Positions 9,048-19,029 of a stretch of DNA of 64,000 nt are shown in pieces; positions within the stretch are counted from its first letter, which is position 1; every line of letters starts with the position of its first letter. This DNA is from Mesonia algae. GTDB lineage: Bacteria > Bacteroidota > Bacteroidia > Flavobacteriales > Flavobacteriaceae. The notes beneath the pieces were generated by a model. That model did no database searches. It was not told the DNA's origin and worked only from the letters and a program-made list of their open reading frames with translations. The translations under genes and the position numbers were made by a program. Location: assembly GCF_003253545.1 (NCBI RefSeq), contig NZ_QKYV01000005.1, positions 124,001-188,000 of the forward strand, written 5' to 3'.

Positions 9048-10364
9048 TTACTGTTTAGTAAACTCGTAAACCATTTCTCCTTGTTCGAGAGAAAGAGTGT
9101 AATCTTTAAAAGTAACAGTTATGCCTCCTGGTTTAAAAATAAATACATTTTGAGAAGTAGGCGTAAGTGGAAATGAAGACTGACCTGTAGCTTGAGCCGT
9201 TAAAGCTCCTTCTTCGTTGCGAATTGTAATGTCTAAAGGAAAACTGTCACTCGTGTAAACTCCTTCATATAAATTTAGAGTATTGTTATTAACAATAATT
9301 TCTTTCTCATAGGTAGGTAATTCATATGTATGGTTAAAATAAGTTGCTAAAACCACCAATGCAATATCATTAAGGTTAATGCTACTTCCGTTAGAAGTAA
9401 GTACAAAAGCCATTTTTTCTGATGGAAAGTAACCCGCCATAGAAGAAAAACCATCTATGCCACCCGTATGCCCATAGCCTCTATGTTCATTATAAGGTAA
9501 TTGAAAAAGACCCAAACCATAGCTATCTTCAAAAATTTTCATATTTAATAAACTACCGGCAGAAAGTAATTTGCCATCTAACAAGGCTGTATAAAACTTA
9601 GCGATATCTGTAGGAGTAGAAATAATATTTCCTGCTCCTAAAGGAACACTCATATGAGTTTCTCTTTCTTTTTTCCACGTTCCCATTTTGCGTGAATAGG
9701 AGTAAGCTTCATTTTTCTTAGAGTTTATTACTTTCCCAACTTGAGTATTTTTTAACTTCAAAGGTTTAATAATTCTTTTTTCTACAATAGCATCAAAAGT
9801 TTGGTTTTCTATATCTTCAGCAATAAAGGTCAGTAATAAATAGTTGGTGTTAGAATACTCTCCTTTCTCTCCAGGTTCAAAAACTTTTCCGTTTTTTTTA
9901 ATAAGTGCCAACAGCTCCTCTTTAGAAATTTTATTGCTGTTGATGCTTAAATAGTTTTCTGAATTAGTGAAATTAAATAAACCGCTATGGTGATTTAATA
10001 ATTGCTGAATCGTGATTTTTGAAGAGTTTATAACCTCTGGATAAAATTCATCTAAAGTGGTGTTTAAAGTTAGTTTTTCTTCGTCAATCAATTGAAGAAT
10101 GATAGTTGCAGTAAAAGTTTTGGTAATAGAGCCTATTCTATATTTAGTCTTTTCATTGGCTTTTTTCTTGTTTTCGACATCTGCATATCCCACGCTTCGG
10201 GTGTAGAGGTTTTCTCCATTTTTAGAAATAGCGACGCTACCCATCATCTTATCATATTTCTCAACTAAATCAAAAAGACTATCAAGTTTTTGTGTGTTTA
10301 AATCTTGCGCTTCCGCGGAAGCGAAAACAAAAAGGATACTTAATAAAGCAACAATATTTTTCAT
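9048..10364 (-). CDS. Serine hydrolase of the beta-lactamase class C / PBP4* family, secreted
   Basis: The protein has 438 residues and a signal peptide ending near ASAEAQ. The catalytic motifs of the family are present: S79-I-T-K82 (SxxK), Y170-S-N172 (YxN), and HTGG in place of KTG. A C-terminal domain of about 100 residues resembles the lipocalin-like tail common in Bacteroidota members. The family includes D-aminopeptidases, esterases and beta-lactamases, so the substrate is open. Its start is 12 bases after the permease gene. Part of the signal peptide (A-S-A-E-A) is encoded by the dispersed palindrome at 10308-10323. Confidence 0.85.
   Translation of the reverse strand: MKNIVALLSILFVFASAEAQDLNTQKLDSLFDLVEKYDKMMGSVAISKNGENLYTRSVGYADVENKKKANEKTKYRIGSITKTFTATIILQLIDEEKLTLNTTLDEFYPEVINSSKITIQQLLNHHSGLFNFTNSENYLSINSNKISKEELLALIKKNGKVFEPGEKGEYSNTNYLLLTFIAEDIENQTFDAIVEKRIIKPLKLKNTQVGKVINSKKNEAYSYSRKMGTWKKERETHMSVPLGAGNIISTPTDIAKFYTALLDGKLLSAGSLLNMKIFEDSYGLGLFQLPYNEHRGYGHTGGIDGFSSMAGYFPSEKMAFVLTSNGSSINLNDIALVVLATYFNHTYELPTYEKEIIVNNNTLNLYEGVYTSDSFPLDITIRNEEGALTAQATGQSSFPLTPTSQNVFIFKPGGITVTFKDYTLSLEQGEMVYEFTKQ
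10308..10323. repeat. Dispersed in-frame palindrome, copy 1 (16 bp, perfect)
   Basis: CGCTTCCGCGGAAGCG, identical on both strands. It encodes A-S-A-E-A at the signal peptide end of the serine hydrolase. Confidence 0.9.
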
Positions 10365-10376
10365 AGAAAAAAGTAT

Positions 10377-11633
10377 TTACATTCCTGTCCTAATCGCCTC
10401 AACAGGATCTAATCGAGAAGCAGAAATAGCAGGAATAATCCCAGAAATTAAACCAATAATAGCCGAGACAGACATCCCGATAATAATATTGAAAGTAGAA
10501 AGTACAAAGTTAAAATCTTCTGTAAAGCTGGAAGCTACGAGGGTGATGATCCACACTAAAAACAATCCGACTAAACCACCAATAACAGCTAAAACAACAG
10601 CTTCAAATAAAAATTGAAGTAAGATAAATTTATTTTTAGCTCCCAATGATTTTTGAATACCAATAAGGTTGGTTCTTTCTTTAACCGAAACAAACATAAT
10701 ATTAGCAATTCCAAAACCACCTACGAGTAAAGAGAAGCCACTAATGATCATTCCCATAAAATTAAGCTGACCTGTAATATTATCTATAAAATCGGTAAAA
10801 CCTTGTAACTGATTAATAAAAAAAGTGCTTACTTCATTAGGTTTAAGGCCTCTAAAAATTCTAAGTTGCTGTTCTAGAATAGCAATGTATTCGGCGTTAT
10901 CAATATCTTTTTCGGGTTTTACAATAATTTGCGGAAAGGTACTTTTGTTGTTATCTCCATAGATTCTTCTGGTGACATTTACAGGTAAAAAAACACTGGC
11001 ATCTTTAGATTGTCCAAACATACTAGCGCCCTCTTTTTCTAAAACGCCAATCACCGTAAATTTTCTTCCGTAAAGCCTTACTTTATTTCCTATAGAAGCG
11101 ATGGCTTGCCCAAATAAATTTTCTGCAATCTCGTTTCCTAAGATAATTACGGGAGAACCACTATTGGCTTCAGCCTCATTAAAAAACCTACCATCTTCTA
11201 ATTTTAAAGCTTCGATATCATAATACTCACTACCTACAGCTCCAATTTCGACTCCTTCAACTTGTTTCCCTCCAAAACTTATCGTCTCTCGACTTACATT
11301 TAAACTGTAAGTAATCGCTTCGGTTTGGGGTATGTTTTTTTTAAGGTATTGATATTCTGCATAAGAGACATCAGGAAATTGTTCTCTTTTCCATTGTGGT
11401 ATCTCACTAGGACCAAAAGAAAAACGCATGATGATAATCGTGCTGCTATCTAAAGTGCTTAAACTCCCTTTTACTTCTTTTTCTAAAGAGTCTACAGCCG
11501 CTAAAACCGCAATGATTGAAAAAATACCAATCGTAACTCCTAAGAGCGATAAAAACGTTCTTAATCTATTGTTTTTTAGAGCGTTAATAGCAAAATTAAA
11601 ACTCTCCTTTATAATTCGTAAATAAATTAGCAT
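10377..11633 (-). CDS. MacB/FtsX-type ABC transporter permease (orphan)
   Basis: The protein has 418 residues. One N-terminal membrane helix follows ALKNNRLRTFLSLLGVTIGIFSI. A periplasmic MacB core domain (about 50-280) and three C-terminal membrane helices in the FtsX fold complete it, ending with ASRLDPVEAIRTGM. This is the mechanotransmission architecture of MacB, which drives periplasmic efflux or export. No ATPase or adaptor gene is adjacent. It is probably co-transcribed with the serine hydrolase downstream. A near-consensus TATCTTTA box lies upstream on the minus strand at about 11667-11674. Confidence 0.88.
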   Translation of the reverse strand: MLIYLRIIKESFNFAINALKNNRLRTFLSLLGVTIGIFSIIAVLAAVDSLEKEVKGSLSTLDSSTIIIMRFSFGPSEIPQWKREQFPDVSYAEYQYLKKNIPQTEAITYSLNVSRETISFGGKQVEGVEIGAVGSEYYDIEALKLEDGRFFNEAEANSGSPVIILGNEIAENLFGQAIASIGNKVRLYGRKFTVIGVLEKEGASMFGQSKDASVFLPVNVTRRIYGDNNKSTFPQIIVKPEKDIDNAEYIAILEQQLRIFRGLKPNEVSTFFINQLQGFTDFIDNITGQLNFMGMIISGFSLLVGGFGIANIMFVSVKERTNLIGIQKSLGAKNKFILLQFLFEAVVLAVIGGLVGLFLVWIITLVASSFTEDFNFVLSTFNIIIGMSVSAIIGLISGIIPAISASRLDPVEAIRTGM

Positions 11634-11752
11634 AAGCTCTTTTGGCTAAAATTTAATTGGTAGCTTTAAAGATAGGACGTTTTCCTTATTTTTTTGTTAC
11701 AACTTTCTAAGAATAAAACCATATTCGTGTTTAAGTTTTATACTTAAAATAT

Positions 11753-11760
11753 TACTTTTG
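11753..11760 (+). promoter_or_regulatory. Bacteroidota-type -7 promoter box (TACTTTTG) for purH
   Basis: Exact match to TAnnTTTG, 22 bases before the purH start codon. The 5' leader it implies would be short and C/A-rich. No clear TTTG -33 element was seen. Confidence 0.5.
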
Positions 11761-11782
11761 TGCCCTGAAACAACAACACAAC

Positions 11783-13315
11783 ATGAGTCATTCAAAAACT
11801 GTAAAATCAGCCTTAATTTCGGTATTCCATAAAGATGGATTAGAACCAATCGTTAAAAAGCTTAACGAGCAAGGAGTAACTATTTATTCTACCGGAGGAA
11901 CAGAAACATTTATTAAAAACTTAGGAATAGATGTAGTTCCTGTAGAAGATGTAACTTCTTATCCTTCTATTCTTGGCGGAAGAGTTAAAACCTTACACCC
12001 AAAAGTATTTGGAGGGATTTTAAATAGACAAGATCACGAAGGTGATGTAAAGGAGATGGAGCAGTATGAAATCCCACAATTGGATATTGTTATCGTAGAC
12101 CTTTATCCTTTTGAGAAAACGGTAGCTTCTGGAGCATCTGAACAGGATATTATAGAGAAAATCGATATAGGAGGAATTTCATTAATTAGAGCGGCAGCAA
12201 AAAACTTTAAAGATGTTCTTTGTGTGTCTTCTATGAATGACTACGAAGATTTGTTAGAAGTGATTTCTAAAAACAACGGAGAAGTTTCTTTAGAAGATAG
12301 AAAACGTTTTGCAGCAAAAGCATTTAACGTTTCTTCTCATTATGATACTGCAATTTTTAATTATTTCAATCAAAATGAAGAAGAGGTAGTTTACAAACAA
12401 AGTATCACCGAAGGAAAGCAATTGCGATACGGGGAAAACCCACATCAAAAAGGATATTTCTTTGGAGATTTTGATGCTATTTTTGATCAATTGCATGGTA
12501 AAGAGCTTTCTTACAATAATTTACTAGATGTAGATGCTGCTGTAAATTTAATGGGAGAGTTTAAGAATGATAATCCTACGTTTGCTATTTTAAAGCATAA
12601 TAATGCTTGTGGTTTAGCACAAAGAGCAACTGTTTTAGAAGCTTACAAAGATGCTTTAGCTGGAGATCCTGTTTCGGCATTTGGTGGTGTTTTAATTTCT
12701 AATACTGCTATTGATCTCGCTACTGCGGAAGAAATTCATCAATTGTTTTGCGAGGTGGTTATTGCACCAAGTTACCATGAAGACGCTTTAGAATTATTGA
12801 AAGGTAAGAAAAACCGTATCATTTTAATTGAGAAAGAAGTAGAGCAGCCTTCAACCACCGTAAGAACATGTTTAAATGGTGTTTTGGTTCAAGATAAAAA
12901 CTTAAAAACCGATACTCAAGAAAACCTGAAAGAAGTAACCGATGCAAAACCTACCTCAGAACAAATAGAGGATTTATTATTCGCATCAAAAATTAGCAAG
13001 CATACCAAATCTAATACGATTGTTCTAGTAAAAGGTAAACAACTTTGCGCTAGTGGAACAGGACAAACTTCTCGTGTAGATGCTTTAAGACAAAGTATTG
13101 AGAAAGCGCAATCGTTTAAGTTTGATTTAAACGGAGCGGTTATGGCAAGCGATGCCTTTTTTCCGTTTCCAGATTGCGTAGAAATTGCAGATAAAGCAGG
13201 AATAACGTCGGTTATTCAACCTGGAGGATCAATTAAAGATCAATTAAGTATAGATTATTGCAATAAAAATAATATTTCTATGGTTATGACAGGAACACGT
13301 CATTTTAAACATTAA
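11783..13315 (+). CDS. purH: Bifunctional AICAR transformylase / IMP cyclohydrolase
   Basis: The protein has 510 residues. The N-terminal MGS-like cyclohydrolase domain (about 1-200) has ALISVFHKDGLEP, STGGTETFI and GRVKTLHPKV. The AICAR formyltransferase domain has the KHNNACG catalytic segment and SDAFFPFPDCVE. It ends in GTRHFKH, typical of full-length PurH. It catalyses the last two steps of IMP synthesis. mreB starts 47 bases downstream with no terminator between them, so read-through into the rod-shape genes is possible. Confidence 0.97.
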   Translation: MSHSKTVKSALISVFHKDGLEPIVKKLNEQGVTIYSTGGTETFIKNLGIDVVPVEDVTSYPSILGGRVKTLHPKVFGGILNRQDHEGDVKEMEQYEIPQLDIVIVDLYPFEKTVASGASEQDIIEKIDIGGISLIRAAAKNFKDVLCVSSMNDYEDLLEVISKNNGEVSLEDRKRFAAKAFNVSSHYDTAIFNYFNQNEEEVVYKQSITEGKQLRYGENPHQKGYFFGDFDAIFDQLHGKELSYNNLLDVDAAVNLMGEFKNDNPTFAILKHNNACGLAQRATVLEAYKDALAGDPVSAFGGVLISNTAIDLATAEEIHQLFCEVVIAPSYHEDALELLKGKKNRIILIEKEVEQPSTTVRTCLNGVLVQDKNLKTDTQENLKEVTDAKPTSEQIEDLLFASKISKHTKSNTIVLVKGKQLCASGTGQTSRVDALRQSIEKAQSFKFDLNGAVMASDAFFPFPDCVEIADKAGITSVIQPGGSIKDQLSIDYCNKNNISMVMTGTRHFKH

Positions 13316-13362
13316 CTTTATAGACTTACAAGTCACCCTAATTCAATACCTTTTATAAATTT

Positions 13363-14391
13363 ATGGGATTTTTTGATTTTCTAACAGAAGAAATAGCGAT
13401 AGACCTTGGTACGGCAAATACGCTTGTCATTCATAATGATAAAGTAGTAGTCGATAGCCCGTCTATTGTAGCTAGAAATCGGGTAACCGGAAAAATCATA
13501 GCGGCTGGAAAAGAAGCAGCTATGATGCAAGGAAAAACCCATGAAAATATTAAAACCATAAGGCCTTTAAAAGATGGGGTGATAGCAGATTTTGATGCAA
13601 GTGAGCAAATGCTTACAATGTTCATTAAAGAAATACCAGCCTTAAAAAAGAAAATTTTTACCCCTGCATTACGTATGGTGATTTGTATTCCTTCTGGAAT
13701 TACAGAAGTAGAGATGCGAGCGGTAAAAGAAAGTGCTGAACGAGTAAATGGAAAAGAAGTTTATTTAATACACGAACCTATGGCTGCAGCCATAGGTATT
13801 GGTGTAGATATTATGCAACCTAAAGGAAACATGATTGTGGATATAGGTGGAGGAACAACAGAAATTGCTGTTATTGCCCTTGGCGGAATTGTTTGTGACA
13901 AATCTGTAAAAGTTGCAGGAGATGTCTTTACTAATGATATCGTATATTATATGCGAACTCAGCATAACTTATATGTTGGAGAACGTACTGCAGAGAAAAT
14001 AAAAATACAAATAGGAGCAGCGACTGAAGATTTAGAAGTTCCACCAGAAGAAATGAGTGTTCAAGGACGTGATTTGCTTACTGGAAAACCAAAGCAAGTA
14101 GAAATTTCTTATCGTGAGATAGCCAAAGCTTTAGATAAATCTATTCTTCGTATTGAAGATGCAGTTATGGAAACCTTATCGCAAACTCCACCAGAGTTAG
14201 CAGCAGATATTTACAATACTGGGGTTTATCTTGCAGGAGGAGGGTCTATGCTAAGAGGTTTAGATAAACGTTTATCTCAAAAAACAGATTTACCAGTTTA
14301 TATTGCAGAAGATCCTTTAAGAGCAGTAGTTCGAGGAACGGGAATTACCTTAAAAAATATATCTAAATTTAAAGGCGTTTTGATTAAATAG
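13363..14391 (+). CDS. mreB: Rod-shape-determining actin homologue MreB
   Basis: The protein has 342 residues. It has an amphipathic membrane-binding N-terminus (MGFFDFL), the phosphate-1 motif DLGTANT, the DIGGGTTE phosphate-2 loop and the LAGGGSMLRGL adenosine motif. It polymerises on the inner membrane and positions the elongation machinery. It is the first gene of a complete rod block; mreC follows after 15 bases. Confidence 0.97.
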   Translation: MGFFDFLTEEIAIDLGTANTLVIHNDKVVVDSPSIVARNRVTGKIIAAGKEAAMMQGKTHENIKTIRPLKDGVIADFDASEQMLTMFIKEIPALKKKIFTPALRMVICIPSGITEVEMRAVKESAERVNGKEVYLIHEPMAAAIGIGVDIMQPKGNMIVDIGGGTTEIAVIALGGIVCDKSVKVAGDVFTNDIVYYMRTQHNLYVGERTAEKIKIQIGAATEDLEVPPEEMSVQGRDLLTGKPKQVEISYREIAKALDKSILRIEDAVMETLSQTPPELAADIYNTGVYLAGGGSMLRGLDKRLSQKTDLPVYIAEDPLRAVVRGTGITLKNISKFKGVLIK

Positions 14392-14406
14392 GGAAGAGAT
14401 TAGAGT

Positions 14407-15225
14407 ATGCAACAGATTGTCAATTTTCTTATCAAATATAAGAATACCCTACTTTTTTTATTTTTATTTCTGCTGTCTGTTTTCTTTACCATTCAATCGC
14501 ATTCTTACCATAAAAGTAAATTTATAAGCTCTGCCAATTTTTTAACGGGAGGTATTTATTCTTGGGTTAATAACATTGATATGTATTTTAATCTTAAAGA
14601 ATATAATGAACGCTTAGTAGATGAAAATAAATTTCTAAGAGAGAATTTAGCAGCTTTATCCGAAAAGGAATTAGATTCTGTTTTTTTAGATACAGCTTCG
14701 TATGATGCCCCTTATAAATTTATAACAGCAAAAGTTATTGCTAACAGGTATTCTAGATTAGATAATTTTTTATTGGTTAATAAAGGAGAAAATGATAGTG
14801 TTGCTACCGATTTTGGAGTGATTACTAGTCGAGGAATTGTAGGAATAGTAGATGAAACCAGTAATAATTATTCAAGGGTTATTTCTATTTTAAATACTAA
14901 TTCGGCTATTAATGTAAAGCTTAAAAAGACGAATCACTTTGGTACATTAAAGTGGAATGGGAAAGACCCTAATATAGTTCAAGTAGAAGAAATTCCGCGT
15001 TTAGCGCCTGTAAAAAAGGGAGATACTATACATACTGAAGGTCGTTCTCTTATATTTCCGAAAGGGATTCCAGTAGGCGTGGTAGAAAACTATCAATTAA
15101 AAAACAATCAAAACTATTACGATATAAATGTAAGATTGTTTAATGACATGACTAATATTGGTTATGTATATCTCATTAAAAATAACAATCAGGAAGAAAT
15201 TAAAAGTTTAGAAAGCAATGAATAA
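14407..15225 (+). CDS. mreC: Rod-shape-determining protein MreC
   Basis: The protein has 272 residues. A single membrane helix (about 13-28) is followed by a coiled coil (about 60-85, with NERLVDENKFLRENL) and a periplasmic beta-barrel domain containing GVITSRGIVGIVDE and FPKGIPVGVV. It bridges MreB/MreD to the periplasmic synthesis enzymes. Its stop overlaps the mreD start by 8 bases. Confidence 0.93.
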   Translation: MQQIVNFLIKYKNTLLFLFLFLLSVFFTIQSHSYHKSKFISSANFLTGGIYSWVNNIDMYFNLKEYNERLVDENKFLRENLAALSEKELDSVFLDTASYDAPYKFITAKVIANRYSRLDNFLLVNKGENDSVATDFGVITSRGIVGIVDETSNNYSRVISILNTNSAINVKLKKTNHFGTLKWNGKDPNIVQVEEIPRLAPVKKGDTIHTEGRSLIFPKGIPVGVVENYQLKNNQNYYDINVRLFNDMTNIGYVYLIKNNNQEEIKSLESNE

Positions 15226-15724
15226 ATTTTTGGTTTCAAATATTACTCGATTTGTTATTCTTGTTTTAATACAAGTTCTTATTCTTAATAATATAAATTT
15301 TTTAGGGTTTATTAATCCGTATTTGTACGTCCTGTTTATTTTATTGTTACCACTTAACCTTACTCATTATAAAGTTATATTTTTTAGTTTTTTAATGGGG
15401 TTAACAATAGACTTATTTGAAGATAGTGGCGGCATAAATGCTGCGGCAAGTGTACTCATTGGTTTTTTACGTCCTAGTTTTTTAAGATTCTCTTTTGGTA
15501 TAAGTTATGAGCACCAAACGGTGAAATTTCATCAAACTCCATTTGCACAGCGATTCACTTACATTTCGTTGTTAGTAGTTATACATCATTTAGTTCTTTT
15601 TTCTTTAGAGATTTTTAACTTATCTTATATAATTTTAATACTAAAGAAGACGTTGTTTTCTAGCATATTCACTATCCTTTTAATCTTAATTGTTTCAGGA
15701 ATATTTCAGCAGAATAAGAGATGA
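15218..15724 (+). CDS. mreD: Rod-shape-determining membrane protein MreD
   Basis: The protein has 168 residues with five or six hydrophobic segments. The position between mreC and mrdA and the FLMGLTIDLFEDSGGINAAAS stretch (a conserved acidic/Gly motif of MreD) support the call. The sequence itself is poorly conserved, as usual for this family. It overlaps mreC by 8 bases and the penicillin-binding protein gene by 4 bases. Confidence 0.88.
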   Translation: MNKFLVSNITRFVILVLIQVLILNNINFLGFINPYLYVLFILLLPLNLTHYKVIFFSFLMGLTIDLFEDSGGINAAASVLIGFLRPSFLRFSFGISYEHQTVKFHQTPFAQRFTYISLLVVIHHLVLFSLEIFNLSYIILILKKTLFSSIFTILLILIVSGIFQQNKR

Positions 15725-17583
15725 GAAAATTACTATCGTTATTTATCATATTAATTACGGGTTTTATCTTTATTGGTAGGCTTTTTTATATGCAAGTGGT
15801 TGATACTTCTTTTGTCGCTCTTTCAGAAAGTAATGCAATTAGTGTAGATTACGATTATCCTCAACGAGGTTATATTTTTGATAGAAATGGGGAGTTATTA
15901 GTATCTAATCAGCCATCGTATGATGTGATGGCTATCCCCAGAGAGATCAAACCATTTGATACTTTAGAGTTTTCGGGTTTACTAAATATATCAAAAGAAC
16001 GTTTAGAAAACCAGCTAGATAAAGCCAAGATATTTTCTCCACGATTACCCTCTGTAATTGTCCCTCAATTAACTAAAAATGAGTTTGCCTATTTGCAGGA
16101 AAAAATGCGAAAATATGAAGGTTTTTATATTCAAAAAAGATCTTTACGGGATTATAAGACAGACAATTCGGCAAGTGTTTTAGGTTATATTTCTGAAGTG
16201 ACAAATGCAGAAGTAGATGAGTTAACCTATTATAAATCTGGAGATTTAATTGGTAGATCTGGAGTTGAAAAACAATACGAAGATGTTCTACGCGGAGTAA
16301 AAGGGGTAAAGTACACACAAAAAGATCGTTTTAATAGAGAAATAGGCTCTTATAAGGAAGGTGTTTATGATACACTTCCTGTAAAAGGAAAAGACATTAC
16401 GCTTACGCTGGATGCAAAATTACAAGCATATGGTGAGGAATTAATGAGAGGTAAACGTGGCGGGATTGTAGCTATAGAGCCATCATCTGGAGAAATTCTT
16501 TCTTTAATCACCGCTCCCTCTTACGATCCAGATTTGTTGGTGGGGAGAAAGCGATCTAAAAACTTTACTAAACTATGGTATGATAGTATAAACAAACCTC
16601 TTTTAAATAGAGGTCTACAAGCCATGTATCCGCCAGGGTCCCCTTTTAAAGCACTAACAGGCTTAATTGCATTAGAAGAAAATGTAATAGATACTAAAGA
16701 AGGGATTTCATGTCATATGGGTTTTAGCTATGGAAGAAGCGCTAGAATGGGATGCCATCACCATGCAAGTCCGCTTTCTATGACACCGGCTTTAGCTCAA
16801 TCTTGTAATACCTATTTTGCAAAATCATATAGAAGAATAATAGAAAAATTTGAAAGCTCTGAAAAGGGTATGGATGCTTGGAACAAACATTTAGAGAGCT
16901 TTGGTTTAGGCGGATTCTTAGGTAATGATTTACCGGTAGGACAGCCAGGAAGAATCCCTGATGGTGAATATTATAATAAATGGTACCCTGGAGGGAGATG
17001 GACGGCAACTTATACATTATCTAATGCAATAGGACAAGGAGAGGTTTTGACGACTCCAATTCAATTAGCTAATTTTACTGCAGCAATTGCCAATAGAGGA
17101 TGGTTTTATACTCCACACATTTTAAAAGAAATTGATGATAACCCCATCAAAAATGAAAAATTCACAAAAAAGAAACAAACTACTATCAGCAAAGAAAACT
17201 TTGAGCCGATTATAGAAGGTATGTTCGGAGTTTATGAATATGGTACAGCTAAGTTTTTAAAAATACCAGGAGTTGAAATTTGTGGTAAGACCGGGACTGC
17301 AGAAAATTTTACTAAAATTGACGGAGAGAGAACTCAACTAACAGATCATTCTATTTTTGTAGCTTTCGCACCTAAAGACAATCCTAAGATCGCTATTGCA
17401 GTAGTAGTAGAAAATGGATATTGGGGATCTAGATATGCAGGAAGAATTGCCAGTCTGATGATCGAGAAGTATTTAAAAGAAGAAATTTCAAGAACCGATT
17501 TGGAAAAATGGATTTTAAATAATTCTTTAGAAGAAGAATATGCAAAACCCTTTAGCGGAGAATCTTTTTTAATTAATCAATAA
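15721..17583 (+). CDS. mrdA: Penicillin-binding protein 2 (elongasome transpeptidase)
   Basis: The protein has 620 residues. An N-terminal membrane anchor (about 4-22) precedes the dimerisation domain (RGYIFDRNGELL) and the transpeptidase domain. Catalytic motifs are S307-P-F-K310 (SxxK), S361-C-N363 (SxN) and K523-T-G525 (KTG). It cross-links peptidoglycan during lateral growth with the RodA glycosyltransferase. RodA starts directly after the stop codon, which fits the usual coupled synthesis of the pair. Confidence 0.96.
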   Translation: MRKLLSLFIILITGFIFIGRLFYMQVVDTSFVALSESNAISVDYDYPQRGYIFDRNGELLVSNQPSYDVMAIPREIKPFDTLEFSGLLNISKERLENQLDKAKIFSPRLPSVIVPQLTKNEFAYLQEKMRKYEGFYIQKRSLRDYKTDNSASVLGYISEVTNAEVDELTYYKSGDLIGRSGVEKQYEDVLRGVKGVKYTQKDRFNREIGSYKEGVYDTLPVKGKDITLTLDAKLQAYGEELMRGKRGGIVAIEPSSGEILSLITAPSYDPDLLVGRKRSKNFTKLWYDSINKPLLNRGLQAMYPPGSPFKALTGLIALEENVIDTKEGISCHMGFSYGRSARMGCHHHASPLSMTPALAQSCNTYFAKSYRRIIEKFESSEKGMDAWNKHLESFGLGGFLGNDLPVGQPGRIPDGEYYNKWYPGGRWTATYTLSNAIGQGEVLTTPIQLANFTAAIANRGWFYTPHILKEIDDNPIKNEKFTKKKQTTISKENFEPIIEGMFGVYEYGTAKFLKIPGVEICGKTGTAENFTKIDGERTQLTDHSIFVAFAPKDNPKIAIAVVVENGYWGSRYAGRIASLMIEKYLKEEISRTDLEKWILNNSLEEEYAKPFSGESFLINQ

Positions 17584-18837
17584 ATGGGGAAATCTTCAGA
17601 AATAGATTGGATAACGATTTTACTCTTCTTAATTTTAGTAGGTTTTGGATGGATGAATATTTATTCAGCTTCGTTAAATGACGCTTCAAATGGTTTTTTT
17701 GATATGAGTCAAACTTACGGAAGACAAGCTTTATTCATAGGATTAAGTGTTCTTTTGGTAATTTTCATTCTCTCTATTGAAGCCAAATTTTATGAACGAT
17801 TTGCAAGTGTAATTTATATAACCTCACTACTCTCCCTTTTAGGTTTATTCGTTTTTGGTAAGACCATTTCGGGAGCTACTTCTTGGTATAGTTTTGGTTC
17901 TTTTAGTTTACAGCCAAGTGAATTTGCTAAAGCAGCTACAGCGCTCGCCTTAGCAAAATATTTGAGTGATATACAAACAGACATCAAATTAATTAAACAT
18001 CAAGTAGGAGCTTTCTTAATCATTTTTTTGCCTGCTTTAATAATCATTCCGCAACCAGACCCTGGAAGTGCTTTAGTATATTTAGCCTTCTTTTTTCCTT
18101 TATACCGTGAAGGTATTTCGGGAGTGTATTTACTCATAGGTTCTTCTCTAATAAGTATATTTATTTTAACTCTTTTAATTGGCTCCATTTGGGTTTCGTT
18201 AGCAATCATAGGATTAGGAATTCTTATATTTTTCTTTAGAAGAAATAAGAAAAAAAAATATATAAGTTACTATTTTTTAATAGCTAGTATAGCGATGCTT
18301 TTTTCCTTTTCTGTTAACTATATCTTCGAAAATGTTTTCGAACAAAGACATAGAGATCGCTTTAATATTGTATTAGGAAAAGAGGTAGATAGTAAAGGAA
18401 TTGGTTATAATACCAACCAAAGTGAAATCGCTATTGGTAGTGGAGGATGGACAGGAAAAGGATGGACACAAGGTACTCAAACCAAAGGTAATTTTGTGCC
18501 AGAACAACACACCGATTATATTTTTAGTACGGTGGGGGAAGAATGGGGCTTCTTGGGAAGTAGTATTTTGGTAGTTTTATTTATGTGTCTTTTTATACGT
18601 ATTTTGTTTGTAGCCGAAAGACAAAAGTCGCAATTTAGTAGAATATACGGCTACAGCGTAGCGGGAATACTCTTTATTCACTTTTTGGTAAACATAGGTA
18701 TGGTTTTAGGAATATTTCCTACAGTAGGAATTCCGTTACCATTTTTTAGTTATGGAGGCTCAGGTCTATGGGGTTTTACCATACTTCTATTTATTTTTGT
18801 GAAATTAGATAGTAACCGAAAAAACTATCAATTTTAA
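17584..18837 (+). CDS. rodA: SEDS-family peptidoglycan glycosyltransferase RodA
   Basis: The protein has 417 residues with about ten membrane helices. SEDS signatures are visible: FSLQPSEFAKA in the first half, the large periplasmic loop with QTKGNFVPEQHTDYIFS, and GIPLPFFSYGGSG near the end. It polymerises lipid II as partner of the class B penicillin-binding protein encoded immediately upstream with no gap. It is the last gene of the block; no obvious terminator follows within 190 bases. Confidence 0.95.
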   Translation: MGKSSEIDWITILLFLILVGFGWMNIYSASLNDASNGFFDMSQTYGRQALFIGLSVLLVIFILSIEAKFYERFASVIYITSLLSLLGLFVFGKTISGATSWYSFGSFSLQPSEFAKAATALALAKYLSDIQTDIKLIKHQVGAFLIIFLPALIIIPQPDPGSALVYLAFFFPLYREGISGVYLLIGSSLISIFILTLLIGSIWVSLAIIGLGILIFFFRRNKKKKYISYYFLIASIAMLFSFSVNYIFENVFEQRHRDRFNIVLGKEVDSKGIGYNTNQSEIAIGSGGWTGKGWTQGTQTKGNFVPEQHTDYIFSTVGEEWGFLGSSILVVLFMCLFIRILFVAERQKSQFSRIYGYSVAGILFIHFLVNIGMVLGIFPTVGIPLPFFSYGGSGLWGFTILLFIFVKLDSNRKNYQF

Positions 18838-19029
18838 CCCTTTACAGAAATTTATTATCCTAAAAATCCATTTAGCGGATTACTTTCTTAAGTACTGATA
18901 GCTTACTAGTTAGGCTTGAATACTCAATACTGTTTATATAGATTAAAACTTAATATTCCTCTTGTTCGTAAGTTTATTGGTTGGCTAACGATTAATATCT
19001 ATATTTAACTATAACCTAAAACGATAATT

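Noticed and set aside
10294-10617. Plus-strand 107-codon open frame across the serine hydrolase/permease junction
   Set aside because: It is antisense to two well-supported genes, has a composition typical of a mirrored coding frame and shows no recognisable domain.
16073-17017. Minus-strand open frames inside the penicillin-binding protein gene
   Set aside because: Antisense shadows of a gene with complete catalytic motifs.
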